A DNA stretch of 64,000 bases from Pelagibius sp028280305 (GCF_965233615.1 NZ_OZ247495.1), one strand, 5' to 3'; shown: positions 1 to 7,969, counted from the first letter of the stretch. Translations and numbers: made by a program. Notes: generated by a model not told the origin, from the sequence alone.

Positions 1-329
1 GCCGAGAACAACATGGCGAACCAGGAGAAGTAGCTGAACTCCGGCTTGCTGTCGTCGTCTCCCAGCTTGATGCTGCCCCACTTGGAGCACATCAGGTAAA
101 CGCAGATGAAGAAAAGCACCGTCAGCGTGGTGATATAGTACCAGCTGAGACCGCTTTCGATCCAACCGCGCACCGCACTGTAGACGCTGCCCGCAAGTTC
201 AACGTTCAAAACCGTAAAGATGACAAATGCGGCGACCATACCCTTCGCCGCCAATCCCATGCCTGGATGCAACCCCGTAAAGAAACCGGTTTTTGCAACC
301 AGATGGGAATTCGGATTCGAATCTGACAT
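1..329 (-). CDS. BCCT family transporter, N-terminal part (runs off the left edge)
   Basis: About 109 residues are visible. The start is ATG at 329, 5 nt after a good GGGAGGA ribosome-binding site. After a polar N-terminus there are two hydrophobic segments (about residues 28-48 and 62-82), then WGSIKLGDDD and EFSYFSWFAMLFSA, a hallmark of betaine/carnitine/choline transporters just before the third helix. These proteins take up quaternary amines across the inner membrane. It lies downstream of and co-directional with carnitine dehydrogenase and the dehydrocarnitine cleavage enzyme, so carnitine or a related betaine is the likely substrate. The C-terminal four fifths are outside the window. 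The family call is confident; the substrate is inferred from neighbours. Confidence 0.88.
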   Translation of the reverse strand, partial: MSDSNPNSHLVAKTGFFTGLHPGMGLAAKGMVAAFVIFTVLNVELAGSVYSAVRGWIESGLSWYYITTLTVLFFICVYLMCSKWGSIKLGDDDSKPEFSYFSWFAMLFS

Positions 330-427
330 TCCTTATCCTCCCAGCCTTTTCATGTTTTTGGGCTTCTGCTGAAGCCGCTGTTAATGCGCTTCTCTGGGCG
401 CTTCCATTGTTTCCGCGGCGCTTGGCG

Positions 428-1873
428 CTAGTGCCGCTGCCCGACGAATCGACCGACGCCTCCTAGGGTACCCAGCGTGGAGTGCCTGCGTTGATAACGC
501 AACAGATTCTCTGAGATCTCTGCACCAGGGGTTGAGCTGCGTCGCGTTTTCAGATCGACATGGATCAACAGGTGCTCGCCGGTTGCGGCCAAACGGCGGT
601 TTTCGCTTTCCATTTGATGAAAGAGGTGCAGTTTCCGCCCGTCGCCGCCGATTACCCGCGTCCGAACCCTGAGGTCTTCCCCGGCTTTCACTTCGTCCAG
701 GTGGCGCAGATGGCTCTCAACAGTGAAGTAGCTGCTGCCTTTGTCGATATAGTCGGCATCAGCACCAATCAGCGCCATGAAGCGGTCGCTGGCCTGAGCA
801 AAGACCTCCAGATAGTGCGCCTCGTTCATATGGCCGTTGTAGTCGGTCCAGCTGTAGGGCACACGACGCTCGACGGTGATCGCATCTTCGGCCTCCGCTT
901 CGGCCGGATCCGGCAGCGTCTCCTCATGCGTGGCGAGCGTCTCCCCTGCGCCCCAGGCGTTGTTTTTCAAGGCCCGCAGGATGGCGACGAGGTTGTCGTC
1001 ACGCAGGCGCTCCAGCCTTCGCAGATCATGATGACCGGACTGCGCGTCCGACTGCTCGGCGATGCGCGCCACCAGGTCATCTGTCAGCTCCGGCACGTCC
1101 ATGAGCTTCGTCCAGGGCCATTTCAGGGCCGGGCCGAACTGCTTCATGAAGTGGGCCATGCCCCCCTCCCCGCCGGCGATGCGATAGGTCTCAAATAGAC
1201 CCATCTGCGCCCAGCGCAGGCCGAAGCCGAAACGGATCGCGTCGTCGATCTCCTGCGTTGTTGCGACGTCGTCCTTCACCAGCCAGAGCGCCTCACGCCA
1301 CACCGCTTCCAGCAGCCGGTCGGCGATATGGGCGTCGATCTCCCGCCGCACCACCAAGGGCTTCATACCGATCTGTTGGAGGATGGCCGTGCAACGCTCC
1401 CGCAATTCCTGTGTGTTGGCGTCGGAGGGCACGACCTCGACCAGCGGCAGCAGATAAACCGGGTTGAAGGGGTGGCAGACCAGAATCTGCTCGGGACGCT
1501 GCGCCGCCGCCTGCAGTTCCGACGGTTTGAACCCGGAAGTCGAAGAAGCGATGACCGCAGAAGGCTCGATCGCGGCCTGGATCTCCGACAGCACCCGTTG
1601 CTTCAAGTCGAGACGCTCGGGAACGCTTTCCTGCACCCAAGCGGCCGCCGACACGGCGTCGCTGAGGGAGGCACAGAAGCGCAGGCTGCCCTCTTCCGGC
1701 AAAGCCCGGTCATAGAGCCCCGGCAGGCTGCGGCGCGCATTGGCGATGACTTCGGTGACCTTGCGCTCGGCCTCGGCGTCGGGATCAAAAACCGCGACGT
1801 CCCAACCGTTCAGCAGGAAGCGCGCGGCCCAGCCACCGCCGATCACGCCACCGCCGATAATGGCCGCCTTCAT
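428..1873 (-). CDS. lcdH: L-carnitine dehydrogenase fused to a betainyl-CoA thioesterase domain
   Basis: A 481-residue protein. Residues 1-310 form a 3-hydroxyacyl-CoA-dehydrogenase-type NAD enzyme: the Rossmann motif GGGVIGGGWA is at the very N-terminus and the substrate-domain motif CHPFNPVYLLPLVEVV follows. Residues about 335-460 form a hot-dog 4HBT thioesterase domain (SWTDYNGHMNEAHY). This two-domain form is known from carnitine degradation: the dehydrogenase oxidises L-carnitine to 3-dehydrocarnitine, and the thioesterase releases glycine betaine from betainyl-CoA. The ATG at 1873 overlaps the stop of the upstream cleavage-enzyme gene (ATGA), so translation is coupled. A longer upstream reading in the same frame is only the shadow of that gene. 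The transporter gene follows 98 bp downstream. Confidence 0.93.
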   Translation of the reverse strand: MKAAIIGGGVIGGGWAARFLLNGWDVAVFDPDAEAERKVTEVIANARRSLPGLYDRALPEEGSLRFCASLSDAVSAAAWVQESVPERLDLKQRVLSEIQAAIEPSAVIASSTSGFKPSELQAAAQRPEQILVCHPFNPVYLLPLVEVVPSDANTQELRERCTAILQQIGMKPLVVRREIDAHIADRLLEAVWREALWLVKDDVATTQEIDDAIRFGFGLRWAQMGLFETYRIAGGEGGMAHFMKQFGPALKWPWTKLMDVPELTDDLVARIAEQSDAQSGHHDLRRLERLRDDNLVAILRALKNNAWGAGETLATHEETLPDPAEAEAEDAITVERRVPYSWTDYNGHMNEAHYLEVFAQASDRFMALIGADADYIDKGSSYFTVESHLRHLDEVKAGEDLRVRTRVIGGDGRKLHLFHQMESENRRLAATGEHLLIHVDLKTRRSSTPGAEISENLLRYQRRHSTLGTLGGVGRFVGQRH

Positions 1874-2778
1874 CGTGGCGCCCGCTTGGTCAGGCCGAGG
1901 CGCGCACGCACCGCCGCGGCGTCCAAAACCGTCGCGCCGAGCGCTTCGACGATGGAAACCGCCCGCTCGACAAGCTGCGCGTTGGTGGCCAGGACCCCCC
2001 GGTCCAGAAAGAGATTGTCCTCCAGGCCGACCCTTACGTTGCCGCCGGCCAGAACCGCCGCCGCCACATAAGGCATCTGGTGACGCCCCAGGCTGAAGGC
2101 GGACCAGGTCCAATCCGGCGGCAGGTTGTTGACCATGGCCAGGAGCGTGTTCAGGTCATTGGGCGCGCCCCAGGGAACGCCCATGCAGAACTGCACCAGC
2201 GCCGGCCCTTCGAGCACGCCCTCTTCCACAAGCTGCTTGGCAAACCAGAGATGCCCCGTGTCGAAGGCTTCGATCTCCGGCCGCACACCCAAGTCCGTCA
2301 TCATCCGCCCCATGGCACGCAGCATGCCCGGCGTGTTGGTCATGACGTAGTCGTTCTCGGCGAAATTCATGGTGCCGCAGTCGAGGGTGCAGATTTCGGG
2401 CAGGCAGTCGGCGATGGGCGCCATGCGCTCCGTCGCGCCCGCCATATCGGTGCCCTCGGCCAAGGGCAGCGGCTTTTCGGGGCCGCCGAAGACAAGGTCT
2501 CCGCCCATGCCCGCCGTCAGGTTCAAGACCACATCGGTCTCCGAGTCGCGGATACGCTCCGTCACCTCGCGATAGAGCGCTGGGTCGCGGGAGGGCGCGC
2601 CGCTCTCCGGATCGCGGACATGGCAATGCACCACCGCAGCCCCCGCCCGGGCCGCCGCAAGCGCGCTCTCGGCAATCTCGGCAGGGGAGCGCGGCACATG
2701 GGGACTGCGCTCCTGAGTCTGGCCGGAGCCGGTGACGGCGCAGGTAATGAAGACGTCGCGGTTGATCTGCAGTGTCAT
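1870..2778 (-). CDS. BKACE family (DUF849) dehydrocarnitine cleavage enzyme
   Basis: A 302-residue beta-keto acid cleavage enzyme of TIM-barrel type. The N-terminus is typical (FITCAVTGSGQTQERSPHVP), and AAVVHCHVRDPESG and the late VRVGLEDNLFL supply the conserved metal/substrate residues (HCHVRD, GLEDN). BKACEs condense a beta-keto acid with acetyl-CoA and release acetoacetate. In carnitine clusters the member next to carnitine dehydrogenase makes betainyl-CoA from 3-dehydrocarnitine, and the fused thioesterase encoded by the next gene hydrolyses this. It is the first gene of a minus-strand operon and overlaps the next gene by 4 bp. It is divergent from a GlxA-type regulator. The substrate assignment rests on context. 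Confidence 0.92.
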   Translation of the reverse strand: MTLQINRDVFITCAVTGSGQTQERSPHVPRSPAEIAESALAAARAGAAVVHCHVRDPESGAPSRDPALYREVTERIRDSETDVVLNLTAGMGGDLVFGGPEKPLPLAEGTDMAGATERMAPIADCLPEICTLDCGTMNFAENDYVMTNTPGMLRAMGRMMTDLGVRPEIEAFDTGHLWFAKQLVEEGVLEGPALVQFCMGVPWGAPNDLNTLLAMVNNLPPDWTWSAFSLGRHQMPYVAAAVLAGGNVRVGLEDNLFLDRGVLATNAQLVERAVSIVEALGATVLDAAAVRARLGLTKRAPR

Positions 2779-2860
2779 ATGCCGCCCCCTCAGCCGGAAA
2801 CGGCGGCCTCAGGCGGGCCGCGTCCCCCAGTTCAAGACTAGGCGCTGAGGACTGGTAATT

Positions 2861-2891
2861 TTTTGCTTATTCTGTCTTATATTTTGCTAAT
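2861..2891. promoter_or_regulatory. Direct repeat, possible operator of the carnitine regulator
   Basis: TTTTGCTTAT (2861-2870) and TTTTGCTAAT (2882-2891) are near-identical direct repeats with a 21-bp period, two turns of the helix, in the AT-rich gap between the divergent cleavage-enzyme and regulator genes. AraC/GlxA-type activators often bind such repeats. The second copy covers the regulator's ATG, so autoregulation is possible. Function is inferred only. Confidence 0.4.
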
Positions 2892-3843
2892 GCTGCCAAA
2901 CCAGCCACATAAAATTCTGGTCCTGCTGTTCGACGGCTTCTCCAACATGGTGCTCGCCTCGGCGGTGGAACCCCTGCGGGCAGCCCGCGATCTCGCACCG
3001 CAGGCGCCCTTCACCTGGCGACTCGCAAGCCTCGACGGCGCAGCGGTGCGCAGCTCCAGCGGACTCAGCATTCACCCTGAACTCGCCCTGGCGGAAGCCG
3101 AGTCCTTCGACAGCCTGCTGGTGATCTGCGGCTATGGCGTGCGCAAACTGGCCCGAAAGCCGGTTCTCGCCGCGGTCCGCAAGGCTGCGCGCAAAGCCGG
3201 AATGGTCGGCGGCCTGGACATGGGGGCCTGGCTGCTCGCGGAAGCCGGGCTGCTGAACGGTTATCGCGCCACGGTTCACTGGCAGGAACTGACGGCCTTC
3301 GAAGAGCGCTTTCTCGACATCAGTGTCAGCACCGAGCGTTTCGTCCTCGACCGCAACCGGATAACCGCAGGCGGTGCCTCAACCGTCCTGGCTTTGATGC
3401 TGAAACTGATCCGGGGGACGGCCGGCGATGCGCTTGCTTTCGACATATCGAACCTCTTTGTCTACGACGTCGAGACCAACTTCAGCCGTGGCCGTGGCGC
3501 CCACAACCCCTCATTGATCCGCGTCCCCCAGTTGGAGCGCGCGCTGCTCGCCATGCGCGAGGCCATCGAAGAGCCGCCGGCCATTCGGCAGATCGCGGCG
3601 AGCGCAGGCCTCTCAACGCGCAGCCTCGATCGTCTGTTCCACCGCGAACTCGGCCTCTCGCCCGGCCGCTACTATCAGATGATGCGACTCAACCTGGCCC
3701 GTTCCCTGGCCGAGGAGACTGCCCTGACGGTCGCCGAGATCGCCGCCAGGACCGGTTTCGTCTCAACCGCAACCCTGTCCCGCGCCTTCTCGCAAAACTT
3801 CGGCCACACCATCCGGGACCTGCGGAAACGCAGGCGCCAATGA
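2890..3843 (+). CDS. GlxA family transcriptional regulator (CdhR-like)
   Basis: A regulator of about 317 residues with a DJ-1/PfpI-like N-terminal domain (HKILVLLFDGFSNMVLASAVEPLRAA) and a C-terminal AraC-type double helix-turn-helix (IRQIAASAGLSTRSLDRLFH and VAEIAARTGFVSTATLSRAF). Members of this group, such as CdhR and GbdR of Pseudomonas, activate carnitine and glycine-betaine catabolism. The divergent position to the carnitine operon supports that role. I chose ATG 2890; an in-frame TTG at 2863 would add 9 residues. No clear ribosome-binding site precedes either start, and the leader is unusually AT-rich, so a nearly leaderless message is possible. Confidence 0.88.
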   Translation: MLPNQPHKILVLLFDGFSNMVLASAVEPLRAARDLAPQAPFTWRLASLDGAAVRSSSGLSIHPELALAEAESFDSLLVICGYGVRKLARKPVLAAVRKAARKAGMVGGLDMGAWLLAEAGLLNGYRATVHWQELTAFEERFLDISVSTERFVLDRNRITAGGASTVLALMLKLIRGTAGDALAFDISNLFVYDVETNFSRGRGAHNPSLIRVPQLERALLAMREAIEEPPAIRQIAASAGLSTRSLDRLFHRELGLSPGRYYQMMRLNLARSLAEETALTVAEIAARTGFVSTATLSRAFSQNFGHTIRDLRKRRRQ

Positions 3844-4051
3844 CCGTCTGAAGGTCATAACTTGCTATTGCCGTGCTTCACGCCTATGTACTGCGGGTGA
3901 ATATTGGCCGGATGACTGGGCCGCTTCGCTTCGTCACTGACGGGCGCGCACGATTCAGACGCTCTCTCCAAATTCAACGAACTGGGAATCGGCTCACGCC
4001 TTTTTCGTGTGCCGCGTCTCTTGTGCAACCCGTTAGTGAAAGGAATTCCCC

Positions 4052-4261
4052 ATGATTGCGGGCACCGTGAAGTTCTACAACGAACACAAAGGTTTCGGTT
4101 TCATCGAGCCGGAAGACGGCCAGAAGGACGTTTTCGTCCACGCCACCGCGCTGGAGCGCGCCGGTATCGCCGGCCTTCAGGAAGGCCAGAAGGTGAAGTT
4201 CGACACGCAGAACGACCCGCGCAGCGGCAAGATCGCCGTCGGCACCATCGAAATCGCCTGA
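4052..4261 (+). CDS. cspA: Cold-shock protein (CspA family)
   Basis: A 69-residue single CSD/S1-like OB-fold. Both RNA-binding motifs are present: RNP1 KGFGFIEP and RNP2 DVFVHAT. These proteins are RNA chaperones in the cytoplasm. An AAGGAA site lies about 7 nt before the ATG, and a long 5' leader of up to about 200 nt lies upstream, as is usual for csp mRNAs. The stop is TGA followed by C, a leaky context, and the same frame then stays open through the desaturase downstream. Confidence 0.95.
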   Translation: MIAGTVKFYNEHKGFGFIEPEDGQKDVFVHATALERAGIAGLQEGQKVKFDTQNDPRSGKIAVGTIEIA

Positions 4262-4292
4262 CCGATAGCGGTCGCCAGACCGCTTTATCGCA

Positions 4293-4330
4293 ATCGGGCC
4301 GCCGCCCGCATCAGCAGGCGGCGGCCCGAT
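4293..4330 (+). terminator. Perfect 14-bp hairpin between cspA and the desaturase
   Basis: ATCGGGCCGCCGCC (4293-4306) pairs perfectly with 4317-4330 around a 10-nt loop. No T-run follows, so it may be an attenuator, an RNA-stability element or a Rho-assisted terminator rather than a simple intrinsic terminator. It begins 31 bp after the cspA stop and lies inside the open frame that reaches the desaturase. Confidence 0.55.
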
Positions 4331-4357
4331 GCGGGCTTAGACCGCAGAGCCGAGCCG

Positions 4358-5410
4358 ATTTCAGAAACCTCGATCGCAGCCCCGCAAGCCGGGGCGCCGA
4401 AACCCCTTGCCGACCGCCCCCTTACCGAGGCGCGGCAATGGAGCGCCAGACTTGCGCCCTACGGCAAGCCCAGCCATGGCCGCAGCCTCTTCGAAATCGC
4501 CGTCACCGCCCTGCCCTTCGCTGGGCTTTGGATCCTGACCTGGGCCACGGTTCACTATGGCTATTGGGCACTCTCGATCTTCCCCGCCCTACTGGCGGCG
4601 GGATTCCTCGTCCGCCTCTTCATGATCCAGCACGACTGCGGCCACGGCGCCTTCTTCCGCCGCCGCCGGATCAACGACTGGATCGGCCGGGCGATATCCG
4701 TGCTGACGCTCACACCCTATGACAGCTGGCGTCAGGCTCACGCCGTTCACCACGCCAGCAGCGGCCATCTGGAACGCCGCGGCGTCGGCGACATCGACAC
4801 CCTGACGGTGCGCGAATACCGCGCGCTCAACCCTTGGGGCCGCCTGCGCTATCGCCTTTATCGGCATCCCGTCGTGCTGTTCGGCATCGGGCCGGCCTTT
4901 GTCTTCGTACTGCAGCACCGCCTGCCGCACAGCGTCACCCGCAATCGAAACCAGGCCTGGTTCAATGCCATGGCGACCAATCTGGCGACCGCCCTTGTCG
5001 TTGCCACGGTGATCTGGTTCACCGGCCTGGAAACCTTCCTGATGGTCCAGGTGCCGATCACGCTGCTCGCCGCTTCAATCGGCGTCTGGCTGTTCTACGT
5101 ACAGCATCAGTTCGAGGGGACTTACTGGGCGGAAAGCCAGAACTGGGACCTGCATGAGGCGGCGCTGAACGGCAGTTCCCACTACGACCTGCCGCTTCCC
5201 CTGCGCTGGCTGACCGCCAACATCGGCATGCACCACCTCAGCAGCCGCATTCCCTACTACCGCCTGCCGCGGGTGCTGCGCGACCACCCCGACTTGAAGA
5301 GCGTTGGCCGGGTGACGCTCTGGCAGAGCTTCGGCTGCGTGCGCCTCACCCTCTGGTGCGAAACCACACGCCGCCTGATCTCCTTCCGCGAAGCCCGGGC
5401 ACAGGGCTAG
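4358..5410 (+). CDS. Membrane fatty-acid desaturase with no canonical start codon
   Basis: An integral-membrane di-iron desaturase. The three histidine clusters are HDCGH (about 93 codons after 4358), HAVHH and the C-terminal GMHH before LSSRIPYYRLP. Hydrophobic spans precede the first box and lie in the middle of the protein. Such enzymes introduce double bonds into acyl chains and maintain membrane fluidity in the cold, which fits the cspA neighbour. Family-like sequence (TEARQWSARLAPYGKPSHG) is encoded from about 4424, well before the first ATG at 4622. Yet there is no ATG, GTG or TTG in frame between the cspA stop at 4259 and 4622. I give ATT 4358 as the most plausible start because it yields a normal length of about 350 residues. 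Alternatives are readthrough from cspA, CTG initiation, or a product truncated at 4622 that would lose two helices. Confidence 0.75.
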   Translation: MSETSIAAPQAGAPKPLADRPLTEARQWSARLAPYGKPSHGRSLFEIAVTALPFAGLWILTWATVHYGYWALSIFPALLAAGFLVRLFMIQHDCGHGAFFRRRRINDWIGRAISVLTLTPYDSWRQAHAVHHASSGHLERRGVGDIDTLTVREYRALNPWGRLRYRLYRHPVVLFGIGPAFVFVLQHRLPHSVTRNRNQAWFNAMATNLATALVVATVIWFTGLETFLMVQVPITLLAASIGVWLFYVQHQFEGTYWAESQNWDLHEAALNGSSHYDLPLPLRWLTANIGMHHLSSRIPYYRLPRVLRDHPDLKSVGRVTLWQSFGCVRLTLWCETTRRLISFREARAQG

Positions 5411-5437
5411 AAAGCGCCGCGCTTACAGAATTTCGTT

Positions 5438-6088
5438 CTACCCCACCGCCTTCGCCAGGGTAACGCCGATCATGCAGTCGCGGGTGACGAGACCGGCCAG
5501 GGCCGCTTCGTCCAGGCCTTCGCTGCCGGCGGGGCGTTCGGGGATCACCATGTAGCGCAGGTCGGCGGTCGAATCGTGTACCCGGACCTCGACGTCGTCG
5601 GGGATCACGGTCCCGAACTCCGCCAAAACCTTGCGCGGCTCACGCACCGTGCGGCTGCGGTAGCTGCGCGCCTTGTACCAATCCGGCGGCAGACCGATGA
5701 GCTGGCGCGGGTAGCAGGAACAGAGGGTGCAGACGATGACGTTGTGCACGCCGGGCGTATTCTCCACCGCGCGGATCGGGATGCCCCCGGCATCGATGCC
5801 CAACTCCTCCGCCGCCGCCAGGACGTCATCCAGCATGCGCTCCTTAAAGGCGGGATCGACCCAGGCGCGGGCCACCATCTGGGCGCCGGCAGCCGGGCTC
5901 TTGGAGTCAATCAGCTCCAGCATCGCCCGCAGCTCGTCGCCGGTGATCACGCCCTTCTCGATCAGCAGTTCGCCGACCGCTTCGGTCATCGCCTGATAGT
6001 GGGTGAGCGGCTTGTCTTCGAGATCCGGCTGGAAGGGATGCGGATGCTTGTGATCATGCGGGTGATCGTGCGTATGATCTTCGGCCAT
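5438..6088 (-). CDS. Cobalt-type nitrile hydratase alpha subunit (or thiocyanate hydrolase gamma)
   Basis: A 216-residue alpha-type subunit carrying the metal-binding claw C-T-L-C-S-C (cysteines about 120, 123 and 125). The threonine after the first cysteine marks the cobalt (III) type. The N-terminus is histidine-rich (HTHDHPHDHKHPHP), like thiocyanate-hydrolase gamma subunits, and could handle the metal. The enzyme hydrates nitriles to amides, or in the related enzyme hydrolyses thiocyanate. The ATG at 6088 overlaps the stop of the upstream beta-C gene; the frame extends 11 codons further upstream but without need. It is the last gene of a three-gene operon in which the beta chain is split. 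No activator/metallochaperone gene is seen next to it. Confidence 0.9.
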   Translation of the reverse strand: MAEDHTHDHPHDHKHPHPFQPDLEDKPLTHYQAMTEAVGELLIEKGVITGDELRAMLELIDSKSPAAGAQMVARAWVDPAFKERMLDDVLAAAEELGIDAGGIPIRAVENTPGVHNVIVCTLCSCYPRQLIGLPPDWYKARSYRSRTVREPRKVLAEFGTVIPDDVEVRVHDSTADLRYMVIPERPAGSEGLDEAALAGLVTRDCMIGVTLAKAVG

Positions 6089-6387
6089 CAGTTTTTCTCC
6101 CCGCTGGCGTCGTCGAGCCAATTCTCATAGACATCCACCACCGTGCTGTCCTTGGTGCCGCCATCATAGTTCTGCCAGAGATCGGCAGTGTGGAAACTGA
6201 CGCGGTAGAGCGGCAGTACAGGTTCGCCGCTGCGGCCATAAGCCAGTTCCTCCGGATTGTGATAGGGACCGAGGATAGCGGTCACCACCCCGGTCTTGCC
6301 GCGGATAAAAAACGGCGTGCGGACATGGCCCGGCGGAAAAGCAGCCCGCACCGATACCCGGGCACCCACGGCAAAACGCGCGCTCAT
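6088..6387 (-). CDS. Nitrile hydratase beta subunit, C-terminal (SH3-like) part as a separate protein
   Basis: A 99-residue protein equal to the C-terminal SH3-like domain of nitrile hydratase beta. It begins ARFAVGARVSVR and carries the conserved GHVRTPFFIRGKTGVV and LPLYRVSF. It overlaps the next gene (alpha) and the previous gene (beta-N) by ATGA junctions, so all three are translated together. A separate C-terminal beta domain is the hallmark of three-subunit members such as thiocyanate hydrolase (its alpha subunit) and some three-subunit nitrile hydratases. Confidence 0.88.
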   Translation of the reverse strand: MSARFAVGARVSVRAAFPPGHVRTPFFIRGKTGVVTAILGPYHNPEELAYGRSGEPVLPLYRVSFHTADLWQNYDGGTKDSTVVDVYENWLDDASGEKN

Positions 6388-6752
6388 GTGCTCTCGCCAC
6401 CGGTCTTGGGTTCGGCTTCTGTCACGCCACCGGCAGGCCAGGCTTCGGTGACCGCAGCCATCCGGCGGCCCAGCTCGTCGATGTCGATAACGCCCTTTTC
6501 GATCAGGTTGTTGGTGACCGAAGCGATCCAGCGCTCGTAGTAGCTGAGTTCGTCGTAGACACCCGGCCCCAGTTCCTCGATGCCGCGGCGCAGTTCGTCC
6601 ACGGTCATAATCCGGCGCTTCTGGTCGCTCACCAGCCGCAGGATCGCATCCACTTTCTTTTCCCAGGGCGCATAATCGTGCTCAGCGCCCGGCCCGAAAG
6701 GATCGACCGGTCCGGCCTCAAGCCCGCCCATGTCATGATGTCTGCGCAGCAT
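6384..6752 (-). CDS. Nitrile hydratase beta subunit, N-terminal part as a separate protein
   Basis: A 122-residue helical protein matching the N-terminal half of nitrile hydratase beta: HDMGG near the start and then APWEKKVDAIL, LRRGIEELGPGVYDELSYYERW and LIEKGVIDIDEL. The ATG at 6752 follows a GAGGGAG ribosome-binding site; an in-frame ATG at 6731 is the alternative. A longer upstream reading in this frame has no support. It is first in the operon (beta-N, beta-C, alpha), the same order as the scnB-scnA-scnC genes of thiocyanate hydrolase. Confidence 0.87.
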   Translation of the reverse strand: MLRRHHDMGGLEAGPVDPFGPGAEHDYAPWEKKVDAILRLVSDQKRRIMTVDELRRGIEELGPGVYDELSYYERWIASVTNNLIEKGVIDIDELGRRMAAVTEAWPAGGVTEAEPKTGGEST

Positions 6753-6835
6753 CCTCTGCCGCTCCCTCGTCAATTGTTCTTGGACAAAGTATCGGCGGAG
6801 CGGACCGACAGCGTCAATGGGGCGGAGTCTTCCAG

Positions 6836-6975
6836 GTCCCCTCACCTTTCCGCTGGCGCGGGCCCCTCCCTCTCCCACAAGGGAAAAGGGGATTTACCGC
6901 GACGCTTTTTTGGTGCCTCCTCTCCCCCCAAAGAATAGGTCCTGGGCGGGAGAGGGCCGGGGTGAGCGGGCTTTG
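6836..6975. repeat. Long interrupted palindrome, REP-like intergenic repeat
   Basis: An outer pair (CCCCTCACC near 6838 with GGGGTGAGC near 6960) and an inner pair (CCCTCTCCC near 6868 with GGGAGAGGG near 6948) form a large cruciform-capable element. A second CCTCTCCCCCC block lies between them. This is the usual look of dispersed GC-rich repeats in proteobacterial intergenic DNA. The surrounding 6753-7215 gap (463 bp) holds no gene I can support. Confidence 0.5.
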
Positions 6976-7215
6976 TTTCGCGGATCGCTGTGGGTCAGAT
7001 TCTGCCGAACGACCCGCTGCCGCGGCAGGATCTGCCGATTCAAATGCACCTCCATCGACGACCAGGAGACTGGCCGGGTCACACCGCCGGGCAAGAAAGC
7101 CGACAATTCCGCCAAGAGCGTGGTGAACGCGGATTAAGCATAAAACCGGCGTATTTATTGCAGCGGTTTTGACGCTGGGGTTGCGAGCAAAATCTGCAGA
7201 CGAAGGAACCGCATC

Positions 7216-7725
7216 ATGACTTCCATATCGACCGCCTATGCCCTGATCAGAGGTGAAGTGCCGCAGGACGGCGCCAAACAAGGGGCACCGCAAAAGATGT
7301 CCGACACCGAGTTCCGGGAGTTCCTTGGCGCCATGAAGGAGCACTTGGATGCGCGCCATAAACAGCAAGCCGGATCTGCGGCTGCTTTCGGTGCGGCCCA
7401 GGCCGACTCCGCTCTCACCGGCCAGGAAATGGCGCAAGCAGACAGCGAGGAAGAAGTGAGAGAAGCCTCCGAAGCCGAGAAGAAGGTCGCCGAAGGCAAA
7501 AGCGATGCCGTCGAAGCCTTCCTGGAATACATCGCCAAAACGCCCGAGCAGCGTTACTTCGAGGCCTTTTTGAACGCAAAGAACATGACCGAAGAACAGT
7601 TCCAGGCCTTGCCGCCTGCGGAAAAGCAGTCGCTGCTGAAGGAGTTCGAGGAGCACGTGAAGCAGCACGTCGGTGAGGCGACGGCCGAGAGGATGGCCCG
7701 GGCTGCTGGAGATGGCTTGCTTTGA
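7216..7725 (+). CDS. Hypothetical Ala/Glu/Lys-rich protein
   Basis: A 169-residue protein, not recognised. ATG 7216 has an AAGGAA site about 8 nt upstream. It is strongly charged and probably helical, has no signal peptide or membrane span, and is rich in Ala, Glu and Gln (about residues 50-110). The C-terminal half contains KTPEQRYFEAFLNAKNMTEE and LPPAEKQSLLKEFEEHVKQ, a pattern (TPEQR ... EE.F..L.P.EK) that recurs at the ends of several small alphaproteobacterial proteins of unknown role. It stands alone between repeat-rich gaps, so context gives no clue. Confidence 0.72.
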   Translation: MTSISTAYALIRGEVPQDGAKQGAPQKMSDTEFREFLGAMKEHLDARHKQQAGSAAAFGAAQADSALTGQEMAQADSEEEVREASEAEKKVAEGKSDAVEAFLEYIAKTPEQRYFEAFLNAKNMTEEQFQALPPAEKQSLLKEFEEHVKQHVGEATAERMARAAGDGLL

Positions 7726-7841
7726 ACCACCGATCCGTCAGCAGCCGCCCGGCCTGGATTTGGTTCTCAATCACTTTAGGCCGCCCAGAGCGCGAGAAGT
7801 TTGGCATGGCTCGCACGATCTTCTAACCCCACACAGGGCAT

Positions 7842-7948
7842 CATACTCGGACTTGTCCCGAGTATCCATGAATCAGCCGCGCGGGCTTTAGAACCCAAGA
7901 ATCCGAGTGGCCGCAAAAATGGACCCTCGGAACAAGTCCGAGGGTGAC
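7842..7948. repeat. Paired REP-type palindromes in inverted orientation
   Basis: ACTCGG...CCGAGT around an ACTTGTC core (about 7845-7863) is mirrored by ACCCTCGG...CCGAGGGT around AACAAGT (about 7923-7945). The two units are inverted copies of the theme CTCGGACTTGTYCCGAG separated by about 60 bp, a BIME-like arrangement. It lies between the hypothetical gene and the 3' end of the DUF2312 gene and may also act in transcript termination or stability. The gap 7726-7969 has no gene. Confidence 0.6.
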
Positions 7949-7969
7949 GGAAAGTAAGAGAGTGCAGCT

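Noticed and set aside
560..1198. Long plus-strand open frames opposite the carnitine dehydrogenase gene (also near 1328-2071)
   Set aside because: They are antisense shadows in GC-rich DNA; the minus strand has clear domains and motifs.
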